A stretch of DNA of 64,000 nt from Empedobacter sedimenti (GTDB lineage: Bacteria > Bacteroidota > Bacteroidia > Flavobacteriales > Weeksellaceae): positions 186,001 to 250,000 of the forward strand of contig NZ_JASCQG010000003.1 in NCBI RefSeq assembly GCF_030005555.1, read 5' to 3'. The notes beneath the pieces were generated by a model. The model did no database searches. It saw nothing but the letters and a program-made list of their open reading frames with translations, and had not been told where the DNA came from. Position 1 is the stretch's first letter, and every line of letters begins with the position of its first letter. Below, in pieces: positions 42,593 to 50,810 of this stretch. Position numbers and translations under genes: made by a program.

Positions 42593-42623
42593 GTTATACA
42601 TTAATTTTAAATTATTTATCGCC

Positions 42624-42950
42624 ATGAGTACACTAAGAAACAAAGTTCAGCTAATTGGGAATGTTGGTAGCACCCCTGAAGTTAAAACATTAGAAAACGA
42701 AAAGAAGTTTACAAAATTTAGTCTAGCAACAAACGAAAGTTACACGAATAACAAAGGTGAAAAAGTTCAGCAAACAATATGGCACAATATTGTAGCTTAT
42801 GGACCAATTGTAAATGTGATTGAAAAACATGTAGAAAAAGGGAAGCAACTTGCTATAGAAGGTAAATTGACTTACCGAGATTATCAAGATAAAGATGGTC
42901 AACAAAAATCGATTACAGAAATTATAATTGATGAAATTGTGCTTCTTTAG
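42624..42950 (+). CDS. Short single-stranded DNA-binding protein
   Basis: A 108-residue OB-fold protein: NKVQLIGNVGSTPEVKTLENEKKFTKFSLATNE, then IWHNIVAYGP and GKQLAIEGKLTYRDYQDKDGQ. It stops at IIIDEIVLL and lacks the flexible linker and acidic DDDIPF-like tail that recruits partner proteins in full SSBs. It is likely an accessory SSB paralogue, although whether a full-length SSB exists elsewhere cannot be seen. It is convergent with the suf operon. Confidence 0.92.
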   Translation: MSTLRNKVQLIGNVGSTPEVKTLENEKKFTKFSLATNESYTNNKGEKVQQTIWHNIVAYGPIVNVIEKHVEKGKQLAIEGKLTYRDYQDKDGQQKSITEIIIDEIVLL

Positions 42951-42956
42951 CGTTTA

Positions 42957-43000
42957 AAATAAAAGGGAAATAATTGATAAATTATTTCCCTTTTATTATT
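42957..43000. terminator. Bidirectional terminator, ssb-like / suf operon
   Basis: AAAAGGGAAATAATT pairs with AATTATTTCCCTTTT around a short loop between the two convergent transcripts. Confidence 0.85.
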
Positions 43001-43033
43001 TTATAAAACTCCAAAACAAGTTTGGAATATGAG

Positions 43034-44257
43034 TTATCCTAACATTCTAATCGCGGTTTTTAGACCTTCGATAAATGTATCTATTTCTTCTTTTGTATTG
43101 TAAACTGCAAATGAAGCGCGTACCGTTCCCGGAATCTTGAAATGTTGCATGATTGGTTGCGCACAATGGTGACCAGTACGAACAGCAATTCCTTTTTTGT
43201 CCAAAATCATTCCGACATCAGATGAATGAATGCCATCAAATTTTAAGTTGAAAGAAACAGCTCCAGAATGTTCTGCATCTTTTGCATAAATCTCCACTTC
43301 ATCAAATTCTGATAAACGTTGAATTGTATAATCTACCAATTCTTTTTCGTAATCGTGAATGTTTTGTATTCCGATCGAATTGATAAAATCTACCGCAGCT
43401 CCAAGTCCGATAATTCCAGCAATATCTGGTGTACCAGCCTCAAACTTGAATGGTAAACAAGCGTAAGTTGAAACTTCCATCGTGACATCTTTTATCATCT
43501 CTCCTCCTCCGTGAAAAGGCGGTAATTCATTCAAGATATCTTCTTTTCCATACAAAACGCCAATTCCAGTTGGACCGTACATTTTGTGTCCAGAAAAAAC
43601 TAAGAAATCACAATCCATTGCTTGTACATCAATAACCGTATGTGGAGCAGATTGTGCCGCATCAATCAAAACCCAAGCACCTTTTGCATGTGCTTTTTCG
43701 ATAATTGTTTTGATCGGATTTACAACACCTAAAGCATTCGAAACTTGATTAACACAAACTAATTTGGTTTTATCTGTCAATAAATCATCCAATTTCTCAA
43801 TATCCAAAACTCCTTCCGTTGTTAATGGAATATATTTCAATTTTGCACCAGTTCGTTGACACAACAATTGCCAAGGAACAATGTTAGAATGATGCTCGAT
43901 TTCGGTAATAATAATTTCATCATCTGCTGTTAAAACATTACGAAGTGAATTAGAAATTAAATTAATTCCTTCCGTTGTTCCACGCGTAAAAATGATTTCG
44001 TAATCATGTTTCGCATTGATAAATTTCTGAATCTTACGACGCGATTCTTCCATCAAATCTGTTGCTTCTTGACTTAATGTATGAATTCCACGATGTACAT
44101 TTGCGTTGTACTTTTCGTAATATTCGTCTAAAACATCTAAAACAACTTTCGGTTTTTGAGAAGTTGCACCATTATCTAAATAAACCAATGGTTTTCCGTT
44201 GACTTCTCTATTTAAAATTGGAAATTGACTTCTTATTTGTTGAATATCTATTGACAT
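43034..44257 (-). CDS. sufS: Cysteine desulfurase SufS
   Basis: A PLP enzyme that takes sulfur from cysteine for Fe-S cluster assembly. At 407 residues it is standard. PLP-binding Lys225 lies in SGHKMYGPTG, catalytic Cys365 in RTGHHCAQPIM, and the N-terminal YLDNGATSQKP is typical of the class II (SufS/CsdA) type. It is the last gene of the leftward suf operon. No sufE or sufU lies directly downstream. A 136-base gap with a repeat-like structure separates it from sufD. Confidence 0.96.
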   Translation of the reverse strand: MSIDIQQIRSQFPILNREVNGKPLVYLDNGATSQKPKVVLDVLDEYYEKYNANVHRGIHTLSQEATDLMEESRRKIQKFINAKHDYEIIFTRGTTEGINLISNSLRNVLTADDEIIITEIEHHSNIVPWQLLCQRTGAKLKYIPLTTEGVLDIEKLDDLLTDKTKLVCVNQVSNALGVVNPIKTIIEKAHAKGAWVLIDAAQSAPHTVIDVQAMDCDFLVFSGHKMYGPTGIGVLYGKEDILNELPPFHGGGEMIKDVTMEVSTYACLPFKFEAGTPDIAGIIGLGAAVDFINSIGIQNIHDYEKELVDYTIQRLSEFDEVEIYAKDAEHSGAVSFNLKFDGIHSSDVGMILDKKGIAVRTGHHCAQPIMQHFKIPGTVRASFAVYNTKEEIDTFIEGLKTAIRMLG

Positions 44258-44393
44258 TTTTTTTAGTTTTGAGTAATGAGTTATGAGTGATGTGTAATAA
44301 AAAAGTAAGTATTCAAAATAGTTTCAAATACTTACTTTATATTTCAAAATAAGTTCAACTTAAAACTTATTACGTATAACTCAGAACTATATT
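44258..44393. repeat. Multi-hairpin repeat-like element between sufD and sufS
   Basis: The ends are near-mirror images: TAGTTTTGAGT at 44264-44274 and ACTCAGAACTA at 44379-44389. Inside are a perfect 12-bp hairpin (AAAGTAAGTATT 44302-44313 with AATACTTACTTT 44327-44338) and a second hairpin (AATAAGTT 44348-44355 with AACTTATT 44364-44371). The left arm also holds short tandem GAGTTATGAGT-like words. This looks like a MITE/REP-type intergenic element. It has no coding content. Confidence 0.5.
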
Positions 44394-45713
44394 TTATAAT
44401 TCGAAATCTAAACTAACTCCTAATTTTTTTGCAATTATAGAGTTTACTCTATTTGAGATTTGTGGAATTTGCACATGTCGCAAAGCGTCTGCAGCAAAGG
44501 CATACAATAACATTGCTTTCGCTTCTTTTTTTGGAATACCACGTTGTTGCATGTAGAATAAAGATTCTTCTTCTAATTGCCCAACTGTACATCCGTGAGA
44601 ACATTTTACATCATCAGCAAAAATCTCTAATTGAGGTTTTGTATTAATTGAAGCTCCATCAGACAATAAAACATTATTATTTTGTTGGAATGCATTCAAT
44701 TTTTGAGCTTCTTTGTATACATAGATTTTACCATTGAAAACTCCTTGTGCTTTATCATCGTAAATTCCTTTGTACAATTCGTGTGACTCACAATTCGGGA
44801 AATTATGCTCCACAAATGTATGATGATCGATATGTTGTTTTCCATCAATCACAGTAATTCCGTCCATTACAGAGTTACAATTTTCTCCATTTTGGAAGAA
44901 ATTCAAATTGTTACGTACAATTTTTCCTCCAAAAGCAAACGTAAATACATTGGCACGAGAATCTCTTTCTTGGTTAATGTATGTATTGTCAACTAAAGAA
45001 GCATCGTTAGAATCATTTTGGAATTTGTACCAATGAATTTCAGAATTACGTCCAACATTCACCTCTGAAACAACATTTGTTAAGTTTGCTTTTTCGTCTA
45101 ATGTTTGATGTCTTTCGATAATTTGAACTTGTGCATTATCTCCAACTACAACCAAATTACGTGGTTGATACATTGCTTCTTGAGAAGCTCCTGTTGAGAA
45201 ATAAACAATCTGAATTGGCTTAGATAAAATCACATTATTTGGAACATAAATATAAGCTCCATCTTTTGCAAAAGCTGTATTTAAAGCAACTAAACTTTCG
45301 TCTTTTTTCGCAATTTTTCCGTAATAATTCTCAATTACAGCTTGATGAGTTGTTTTATGCATTGCGCTTGACAAGACACAAATATCAGCTTCATCATGTG
45401 TTGTATTTGACAAAAACGAAGAATATTTTCCGTTAATGAATACGATTGTGTATGTATCGATATCATTAATCAAATATTTCTTGATGTCTTTGTACTCCAC
45501 TGCAACTTCGTCTTCTGGGAATAATTTGTAATCCACCTTCAACAAAGGAGCAAGATTTGTATATTTCCATTCTTCATCTTTACGTGTCGGAAAACCTTTT
45601 TGATTAAAGATTTCGATGGCTTCTTGACGTAAACCTTCGATTCCTTTATTCACTTTGTTTTTTTCATTGAACACTAAATGACGAGAAACTAAATTTTCTT
45701 TTAAATCAATCAT
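44394..45713 (-). CDS. sufD: Fe-S cluster assembly protein SufD
   Basis: Scaffold subunit of the SufBCD complex. At 439 residues it is normal. The SufBD beta-helix core is recognisable, and HHTFVEHNFPNCESHELYKGIYDDKAQGVFNGKIYV is the SufD signature around 290-325. CSHGCTVGQLEEESLFYMQQRGIPKKEAKAML follows near residue 375. The gene is third from the 3' end in the suf operon, upstream of sufS. Confidence 0.95.
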   Translation of the reverse strand: MIDLKENLVSRHLVFNEKNKVNKGIEGLRQEAIEIFNQKGFPTRKDEEWKYTNLAPLLKVDYKLFPEDEVAVEYKDIKKYLINDIDTYTIVFINGKYSSFLSNTTHDEADICVLSSAMHKTTHQAVIENYYGKIAKKDESLVALNTAFAKDGAYIYVPNNVILSKPIQIVYFSTGASQEAMYQPRNLVVVGDNAQVQIIERHQTLDEKANLTNVVSEVNVGRNSEIHWYKFQNDSNDASLVDNTYINQERDSRANVFTFAFGGKIVRNNLNFFQNGENCNSVMDGITVIDGKQHIDHHTFVEHNFPNCESHELYKGIYDDKAQGVFNGKIYVYKEAQKLNAFQQNNNVLLSDGASINTKPQLEIFADDVKCSHGCTVGQLEEESLFYMQQRGIPKKEAKAMLLYAFAADALRHVQIPQISNRVNSIIAKKLGVSLDFEL

Positions 45714-45791
45714 TTTAGATATTGTATTAATGTATTATGTAAGAAGTAAAAAGTACTTTGGACTTAATACATTTTACATTTTACAAAATGT
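45714..45791. repeat. Inverted-repeat gap between sufC and sufD
   Basis: TGTATTAA (45723-45730) and TTAATACA (45764-45771) are perfect arms enclosing AAGTAAAAAGTACTTTGG-type low-complexity words and ACATTTTACATTTTACA. It resembles the other suf gaps in style but not in sequence. No ORF. Confidence 0.4.
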
Positions 45792-46547
45792 TTAGATTCC
45801 TGCTTCTTCTTTTACCCAGTCGTAACCTTTTGCTTCTAATTCTAAAGCTAATTCTTTACCACCAGATTTAATGATTTTCCCATCTGCTAAAACATGTACA
45901 AAATCAGGAACGATATAGTCTAATAAACGTTGGTAGTGAGTAATTACTAACACTCCATTGTTTTCATTTTTGAATTCGTTTACACCGTCCGCAACAATAC
46001 GTAAAGCATCAATATCTAAACCAGAATCCGTTTCATCTAAGATCGCTAATTTTGGGTTTAACATTAACATTTGGAAAATTTCGTTACGTTTTTTCTCACC
46101 TCCAGAGAAACCTTCGTTAAGAGAACGAGATAAGAAATCTTTTTTGATCCCTAATAATTCAGCTTTCGCACGAATTTCTTTCAACATTTCTGAAGCTCCC
46201 ATTTCTTCTAAACCTTGCGCTTTACGCGTTTCGTTGATAGAAGTTTTGATGAAGTTTGTTACAGAAACTCCAGGAATTTCGATTGGATATTGGAAAGACA
46301 TAAAAATTCCTTTTTGTGCTCTTTCTTCTGGTGCTAATTCTAAGATTGATTCATTATCAAACTCGATATCACCATCCGTTACTTCATATTCTTCTTTACC
46401 TGTAATAACGTTAGATAAAGTTGATTTCCCAGCACCATTAGGTCCCATAATCGCGTGAACTTCACCTGGATTAATTTGAAGGTTTAAACCTTTTAAAATT
46501 TCGCGCTCTTCGATACGAGCGTGTAAGTCTTTTATATTTAATAACAT
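45792..46547 (-). CDS. sufC: Fe-S cluster assembly ATPase SufC
   Basis: An ABC-type ATPase of 251 residues. Walker A is GPNGAGKST (about 35-43), the signature loop is FSGGEKKRNEI (about 147-157), and Walker B with DETDSGLDIDAL follows. It energises the SufBCD scaffold. The gene lies between sufB and sufD. Confidence 0.97.
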   Translation of the reverse strand: MLLNIKDLHARIEEREILKGLNLQINPGEVHAIMGPNGAGKSTLSNVITGKEEYEVTDGDIEFDNESILELAPEERAQKGIFMSFQYPIEIPGVSVTNFIKTSINETRKAQGLEEMGASEMLKEIRAKAELLGIKKDFLSRSLNEGFSGGEKKRNEIFQMLMLNPKLAILDETDSGLDIDALRIVADGVNEFKNENNGVLVITHYQRLLDYIVPDFVHVLADGKIIKSGGKELALELEAKGYDWVKEEAGI

Positions 46548-46646
46548 TTTTATCTTAAATTTTAGATGTTAGATTATAGAATCCTCCAACTATGTTATCT
46601 ATTTATTATTGTTAATTTCTAACTTCTCAATTTTAGTTTCTAAAAA
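46548..46646. repeat. Inverted-repeat gap between sufB and sufC
   Basis: TTTTAGA (46560-46566) with TCTAAAA (46639-46645), and GTTAGA (46568-46573) with TCTAAC (46618-46623), are nested in matching order. The words TTAGATGTTAGATT and TTTCTAACTTCT are quasi-tandem. No ORF. Confidence 0.4.
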
Positions 46647-48104
46647 CTATCCTACAGAACCTTCTAATGAGATTTCTAATAGTTTTTTCGCTTCGACAGC
46701 AAACTCCATTGGTAATTTGTCTAATACTTCGCGGCTAAATCCATTTACGATTAATGCAATCGCTTTTTCTGTATCGATACCACGTTGATTACAATAGAAC
46801 AATTGATCTTCACCAATTTTAGAAGTTGTTGCTTCGTGCTCTAATTGAGCCGATTTATTTTCAATCTCGATGTAAGGGAAAGTATGCGCACCACACTCAT
46901 TACCCATCAACAATGAATCACATTGTGAGAAATTACGTGCTCCTTCGGCATTTTTCATCACTTTCACTAAACCACGGTAAGAGTTTTGAGATTTACCTGC
47001 AGAAATACCTTTCGAAATAATTGTCGATTTCGTATTCTTACCGATGTGAATCATTTTTGTTCCTGTATCCGCTTGTTGATAATTATTTGTTACCGCAATT
47101 GAGTAAAACTCTCCTACCGAATTATCTCCTTTTAAGATACAAGAAGGATATTTCCATGTAACAGCAGAACCTGTTTCAACTTGCGTCCACGATACTTTTG
47201 CATTTTTCTCACAAACTGCACGTTTTGTTACAAAGTTGAAAACTCCACCTTTACCTTTATCATCTCCTGGATACCAGTTCTGTACTGTAGAATATTTGAT
47301 CTCAGCATCATCCATAATGATTAACTCAACCACAGCAGCGTGTAATTGGTTTTCATCACGCATTGGCGCTGTACAACCTTCTAAATACGAAACATAAGAA
47401 CCTTCATCCGCAATTAACAATGTACGTTCAAACTGTCCTGTTCCTGCTGAGTTGATACGGAAATAAGTTGATAATTCCATTGGACAACGAACACCTTTTG
47501 GAATATAACAGAATGATCCGTCCGAGAAAACTGCCGAGTTTAAAGCTGCATAAAAGTTATCTGTTGGCGGAACTACTTTACCAATGTATTTTTTAACCAA
47601 TTCTGGATGCTCTTTAATTGCTTCCGAAATTGACATGAAAATAATTCCTTTTTCTGCTAAAGTTTCGCGGAAAGTTGTTTTTACTGAAACCGAATCAAAA
47701 ACCACATCAATTGCAACTCCAGACAAACGTTTTTGTTCGTCTAAAGAGATTCCTAATTTCTCGAAAGTTTTTAATAATTCAGGATCAACTTCGTCTAAAC
47801 TTGCTAATTCTTTTTTAGGTTTTGGAGCTGCATAATATGTAATTGCATCAAAATCTGGCTTTTCGTAAGTTACGTTTGCCCATTCTGGTTCTTCCATTTT
47901 AACCCAAGCACGGTAAGCTTCCAAACGCCATTCCGTCATCCACTCAGGTTCCTCTTTTTTGGCTGAAATAGCACGCACGATATCTTCATTCAATCCAACT
48001 GGGAATTCTTCATATTCCATTTCAGTCGTCCAACCAAACTCATATTGCTTTTGGCTAGCAAGATCTTCACGTAGATCGTCTTCTGTATATTTTGTGTTAC
48101 TCAT
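46647..48104 (-). CDS. sufB: Fe-S cluster assembly protein SufB
   Basis: Scaffold subunit that, in the family, holds the nascent cluster. At 485 residues it is normal. [31 protein letters not shown] and [44 protein letters not shown] (about 400-445) are hallmarks. It is 4 bases downstream of the exported unknown protein, so the two are probably translated from the same mRNA. Confidence 0.97.
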   Translation of the reverse strand: MSNTKYTEDDLREDLASQKQYEFGWTTEMEYEEFPVGLNEDIVRAISAKKEEPEWMTEWRLEAYRAWVKMEEPEWANVTYEKPDFDAITYYAAPKPKKELASLDEVDPELLKTFEKLGISLDEQKRLSGVAIDVVFDSVSVKTTFRETLAEKGIIFMSISEAIKEHPELVKKYIGKVVPPTDNFYAALNSAVFSDGSFCYIPKGVRCPMELSTYFRINSAGTGQFERTLLIADEGSYVSYLEGCTAPMRDENQLHAAVVELIIMDDAEIKYSTVQNWYPGDDKGKGGVFNFVTKRAVCEKNAKVSWTQVETGSAVTWKYPSCILKGDNSVGEFYSIAVTNNYQQADTGTKMIHIGKNTKSTIISKGISAGKSQNSYRGLVKVMKNAEGARNFSQCDSLLMGNECGAHTFPYIEIENKSAQLEHEATTSKIGEDQLFYCNQRGIDTEKAIALIVNGFSREVLDKLPMEFAVEAKKLLEISLEGSVG

Positions 48105-48108
48105 CTTA

Positions 48109-48963
48109 TTATTTATAAAATGTATAGGTAAAATTAAACTGTAAAGATTGCTGTTTATCAGCTTTATTTCCTAAAAATTTGAATTCTTTTAATCGTTGAT
48201 TTTGATCTAAAACCACTTCAAACTGTGGTTGATTATTTTTCGAAATCTGATATTTATTTTGAGCAATTAACTTAATTTCTGACCAAGGTCCTTCTTTCAA
48301 ATTAATTTTCTCTGTTTTTGGCGCAACATCTGGCGTATATTCTTTTATTTTAAATGGTACCTTAAATGTCGAACTACTATAACAAATCTTGTTGATGTCT
48401 TGACCTAATGATTTTGTAATTCTACAATCGTGCATTAATCGATCCTCAAAACCAATTTTCTGCTCCATATAGGTTTTCTTCAACATCACATCTCCTTCTA
48501 ACCAAATGATATCAAAAAGTTTATTTCCATTTTTGACATACATATTTTCTTGGTCGTAAAAGAATTGATTTGTTTTTGCTTCACTTCCTTTTCTTGCAAT
48601 TGTTTCGGCAGAAATTACACCATCTTTGTACGTATAACTTACTTTAGTTGGTGTTGCAACCTCATCTGTCAATTCAAAATCAAGAAGATTTCCTGTCGCA
48701 TCATAGTTTGCTTTGTACGCAACTTTTTTGTTTGATGCATTGGTAATGGTGATTGTTTTGATTTTTGATTCATCTAAATCCAACGCTTTTATAAAAGGTT
48801 TTACATTAAACAAACCGAAAAACATATGTTCTGAATAAGCTTTATTCAACTTTTTTGAAGATTCGGTTGGTTGAAAAATCATTAAATCTTTTTCAACAAT
48901 TGTATTTTGTCCAAAAGCAACAAAACCAATCAAAAAAGCAATAAATAAAGCTACTTTTTTCAT
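48109..48963 (-). CDS. Exported protein of unknown function inside the suf operon
   Basis: A 284-residue protein starting [11 protein letters not shown] at 48963, one base after the sufA stop; a longer frame would overlap sufA. It has a signal peptide (about residues 1-18, cleaved near AFGQ) and a mature domain with many beta-strand repeats: [67 protein letters not shown] and a final [12 protein letters not shown]. This looks like a Rhs/YD-repeat-type or beta-rich folded domain. It is exported while SUF acts in the cytoplasm, so a direct assembly role is unlikely. Function unknown. Confidence 0.72.
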   Translation of the reverse strand: MKKVALFIAFLIGFVAFGQNTIVEKDLMIFQPTESSKKLNKAYSEHMFFGLFNVKPFIKALDLDESKIKTITITNASNKKVAYKANYDATGNLLDFELTDEVATPTKVSYTYKDGVISAETIARKGSEAKTNQFFYDQENMYVKNGNKLFDIIWLEGDVMLKKTYMEQKIGFEDRLMHDCRITKSLGQDINKICYSSSTFKVPFKIKEYTPDVAPKTEKINLKEGPWSEIKLIAQNKYQISKNNQPQFEVVLDQNQRLKEFKFLGNKADKQQSLQFNFTYTFYK

Positions 48964-48964
48964 A

Positions 48965-49294
48965 TTATATTGCAAAACTTTCTCCACAACCACACGTGCG
49001 CGATGCATTAGGATTATTGAATACAAAACCTTTTCCATTCAATCCTCCTGAATATTCTAATGTCATTCCAACAAGGTATAAGAATGATTTTTTGTCAACC
49101 AAAATTCTTACGCCATTGTCGTCAAACAATTTGTCATCTGCACCTTGTTCTTTCGTAAACTCTAAATTATAGTTTAAACCTGAACATCCTCCACTCGTAA
49201 CTCCTACGCGAACAAAAGATTCTTCGATAGAAGTTCCTTCTTCTTGTAAAAGTGAATTTATTTTATTTTTTGCTGATTCTGAAACCTTAATCAT
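48965..49294 (-). CDS. sufA: A-type iron-sulfur carrier (SufA/IscA/HesB family)
   Basis: A 109-residue carrier with the three conserved Cys of the family, Cys37 (GGCSGLNY), Cys101 and Cys103 (TCGCGESF). It delivers clusters to target proteins. It is the first gene of the suf operon, with a promoter directly upstream. The exact subfamily (SufA versus ErpA) cannot be settled by eye. Confidence 0.92.
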   Translation of the reverse strand: MIKVSESAKNKINSLLQEEGTSIEESFVRVGVTSGGCSGLNYNLEFTKEQGADDKLFDDNGVRILVDKKSFLYLVGMTLEYSGGLNGKGFVFNNPNASRTCGCGESFAI

Positions 49295-49314
49295 TTGATT
49301 CTAATTTTATATTG

Positions 49315-49343
49315 CAAAGATACTTATTTAAAATAACTTCAAA
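49315..49343 (-). promoter_or_regulatory. Promoter of the suf operon
   Basis: On the minus strand TTTG (49343-49340), 17 bases, then TATCTTTG (49322-49315) fit the flavobacterial consensus with a slightly short spacer. The ATG is 21 nt downstream of the -7 box. No clear Rrf2/IscR-like dyad is seen. Confidence 0.6.
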
Positions 49344-49413
49344 TAATGAACGATATAAATATTAACAATCGCTTAAGTTATATTATTTATCGCCAACTTA
49401 CAATTTGATCAAA

Positions 49414-50385
49414 TTACTTCAGTCCCAATTTGTTTCGTGTACGTTTCAATACTTTTTGTGCAACATCTCTCGCCTTTAAAGCTCCATTTTCTAAAAATGC
49501 ATCCAAAATATCTTTGTCATTCATCAACTCATCAAACTTAACACGAGCATCAGCGTATTTCTCTAAAATCACTTCGTATAAAGCTTGTTTTGCATGACCA
49601 TATCCGTAACCTCCTTTCAAATAATTTTGACGCATTTCCTCTACTTCTTCTGGCGATGCTAACAATTTGTATAAAGCAAAAACATTGTCTGTATCTGGAT
49701 TTTTTGGATCTTCTAACGGTGTTGAATCCGTTTCAATCGACATTACTTGCTTGCGCAATTGTTTTTCTGGTAAGAAAATATTGATGAAATTATTTCTTGA
49801 TTTAGACATTTTGTTTCCATCAGTTCCTGGAATCAACATAATATTTTCGTCAATCGCAGCTTGTGGTAAAACAAAAGTTTCTCCCATTTGGTGATTGAAT
49901 TTTTCGGCAACACTACGTGTAATTTCTAAATGTTGCAATTGATCTTTCCCTACAGGCACAACTTCAGCATCATACAATAAAATATCCGCAGCCATCAAAA
50001 TTGGATACGTAAATAATCCTGCATTTACATCTGCTAAATAATCTGCTTTATCCTTGAAAGAATGCGCTAAAGTAAGACGTTGAAAAGGGAAAAAGTTCAA
50101 TAAATACCATGTTAATTCTGTTGTTTCAGTTACATCAGATTGACGGTAAAAAACTACTTTCGAAGGATCTAAACCTAATGCCAGCCAAGTTGCAGCCACT
50201 TCGTACGTATTTTGTTTTAACACTTCCGCATCTTTGATTTGCGTTAAAGCATGTAAATCAGCAATAAAAATGAATGAGTCATTTCCTTCTTTCTCCGTTA
50301 ATTCGATTGCGGGAGAAATTGCTCCTAAAATATTTCCTAAGTGTGGAGTTCCAGTTGCTTGAACTCCTGTAAGTATTCTTGGCAT
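49414..50385 (-). CDS. trpS: Tryptophanyl-tRNA synthetase
   Basis: A class Ic aminoacyl-tRNA synthetase of 323 residues. The HIGH-like motif is TPHLGN (about 13-18) and the KMSKS motif is GNKMSKSRNN (about 193-202). The Trp-binding region QLQHLEITRSVAEKFN is present. The minus-strand -7 box TACCTTTG lies at 50412-50405. Confidence 0.97.
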   Translation of the reverse strand: MPRILTGVQATGTPHLGNILGAISPAIELTEKEGNDSFIFIADLHALTQIKDAEVLKQNTYEVAATWLALGLDPSKVVFYRQSDVTETTELTWYLLNFFPFQRLTLAHSFKDKADYLADVNAGLFTYPILMAADILLYDAEVVPVGKDQLQHLEITRSVAEKFNHQMGETFVLPQAAIDENIMLIPGTDGNKMSKSRNNFINIFLPEKQLRKQVMSIETDSTPLEDPKNPDTDNVFALYKLLASPEEVEEMRQNYLKGGYGYGHAKQALYEVILEKYADARVKFDELMNDKDILDAFLENGALKARDVAQKVLKRTRNKLGLK

Positions 50386-50404
50386 TGTATAAAAATTAAG
50401 TGAA

Positions 50405-50412
50405 CAAAGGTA
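50405..50412 (-). promoter_or_regulatory. -7 box of the trpS promoter
   Basis: The minus strand reads TACCTTTG, 20 nt before the ATG. A TTTA lies about 21 bases upstream in place of TTTG. Confidence 0.45.
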
Positions 50413-50473
50413 AGTTTAATCAGGCAAAGAAACTAAAATTAATTAAAATTTATAATATTAAAAATCAATAACT

Positions 50474-50508
50474 TACATTTTACACTCATGTAAAATGTAT
50501 ATTTTTTT
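50474..50508. terminator. Strong hairpin with T-run between trpS and the receptor leader
   Basis: TACATTTTACA (50474-50484) pairs perfectly with TGTAAAATGTA (50489-50499) around a 4-nt loop and is followed by TATTTTTTT. It reads as a rightward terminator, but no rightward gene lies upstream. It may insulate the receptor leader from antisense or read-through transcription. Confidence 0.5.
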
Positions 50509-50539
50509 AAAATTTATTAGACTAATCAAAATATGTTTT

Positions 50540-50547
50540 TATATTTG
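50540..50547 (+). promoter_or_regulatory. -7 box for the TonB-receptor leader transcript
   Basis: TATATTTG matches TAnnTTTG. It implies a transcript start near 50553 and a leader of about 260 nt before the receptor. No TTTG is found at the -33 distance. Confidence 0.5.
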
Positions 50548-50552
50548 CAAAG

Positions 50553-50810
50553 TCTATTAAAACGATAGAGTTAATAGATTATATATTTTAACATCAAACT
50601 AAAGTAACTTTAAAAAGTTAAAAATGAAAGACTACCAAACAATTAACAACCAATGGATAACGACAGTAATACAAATCGTAGAGGAACTACATTTCCGAAT
50701 GCGAATGCATTGCTAATCTCACTTTCATCTTACAAGAGGATATTTATCCTTTATTCATTCAATTAGAAACATTTATTGTTTCTATTCATTCAACTAAAAA
50801 AAATATCTAT
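50553..50810 (+). promoter_or_regulatory. Structured leader of the TonB-dependent receptor gene
   Basis: The leader holds, in order: a hairpin TCTATTAA/TTAATAGA (50553-50578); a hairpin TAACTT/AAGTTA (50605-50620); a 30-codon ORF (50624-50716); AGGATA/TATCCT (50737-50750); and AGAAACA/TGTTTCT (50765-50783). Two copies of TATTCATTCAA (50752-50762 and 50783-50793) flank the last hairpin. No U-run terminator is seen, so control by translation or Rho would be more likely than intrinsic attenuation. Confidence 0.5.
50624..50716 (+). CDS. Candidate leader peptide, 30 codons
   Basis: This short ATG frame ends in TGC TAA. It encodes 30 residues: an amphipathic first part (MKDYQTINNQWITTVIQIVEEL) and the C-terminus HFRMRMHC directly before the stop. 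It lies in the long leader of the TonB-dependent receptor gene and is flanked by hairpins. The Met-, His- and Cys-rich end next to the stop suggests either stalling in response to sulfur amino-acid supply or metal binding; both are inference. Actinobacterial sulfur genes have leader peptides that also end in Cys, a parallel from memory and not homology. Confidence 0.5.
   Translation: MKDYQTINNQWITTVIQIVEELHFRMRMHC

Noticed and set aside
45958-46458. 166-codon open frame on the plus strand
   Set aside because: It is fully antisense to sufC, which has every ATPase motif; the frame has no signal, start context or recognisable domain.
50474-50508. Attenuator terminator of the TonB-receptor leader
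   Set aside because: This hairpin lies upstream of the predicted -7 box (50540-50547), so it would not be in the leader transcript.
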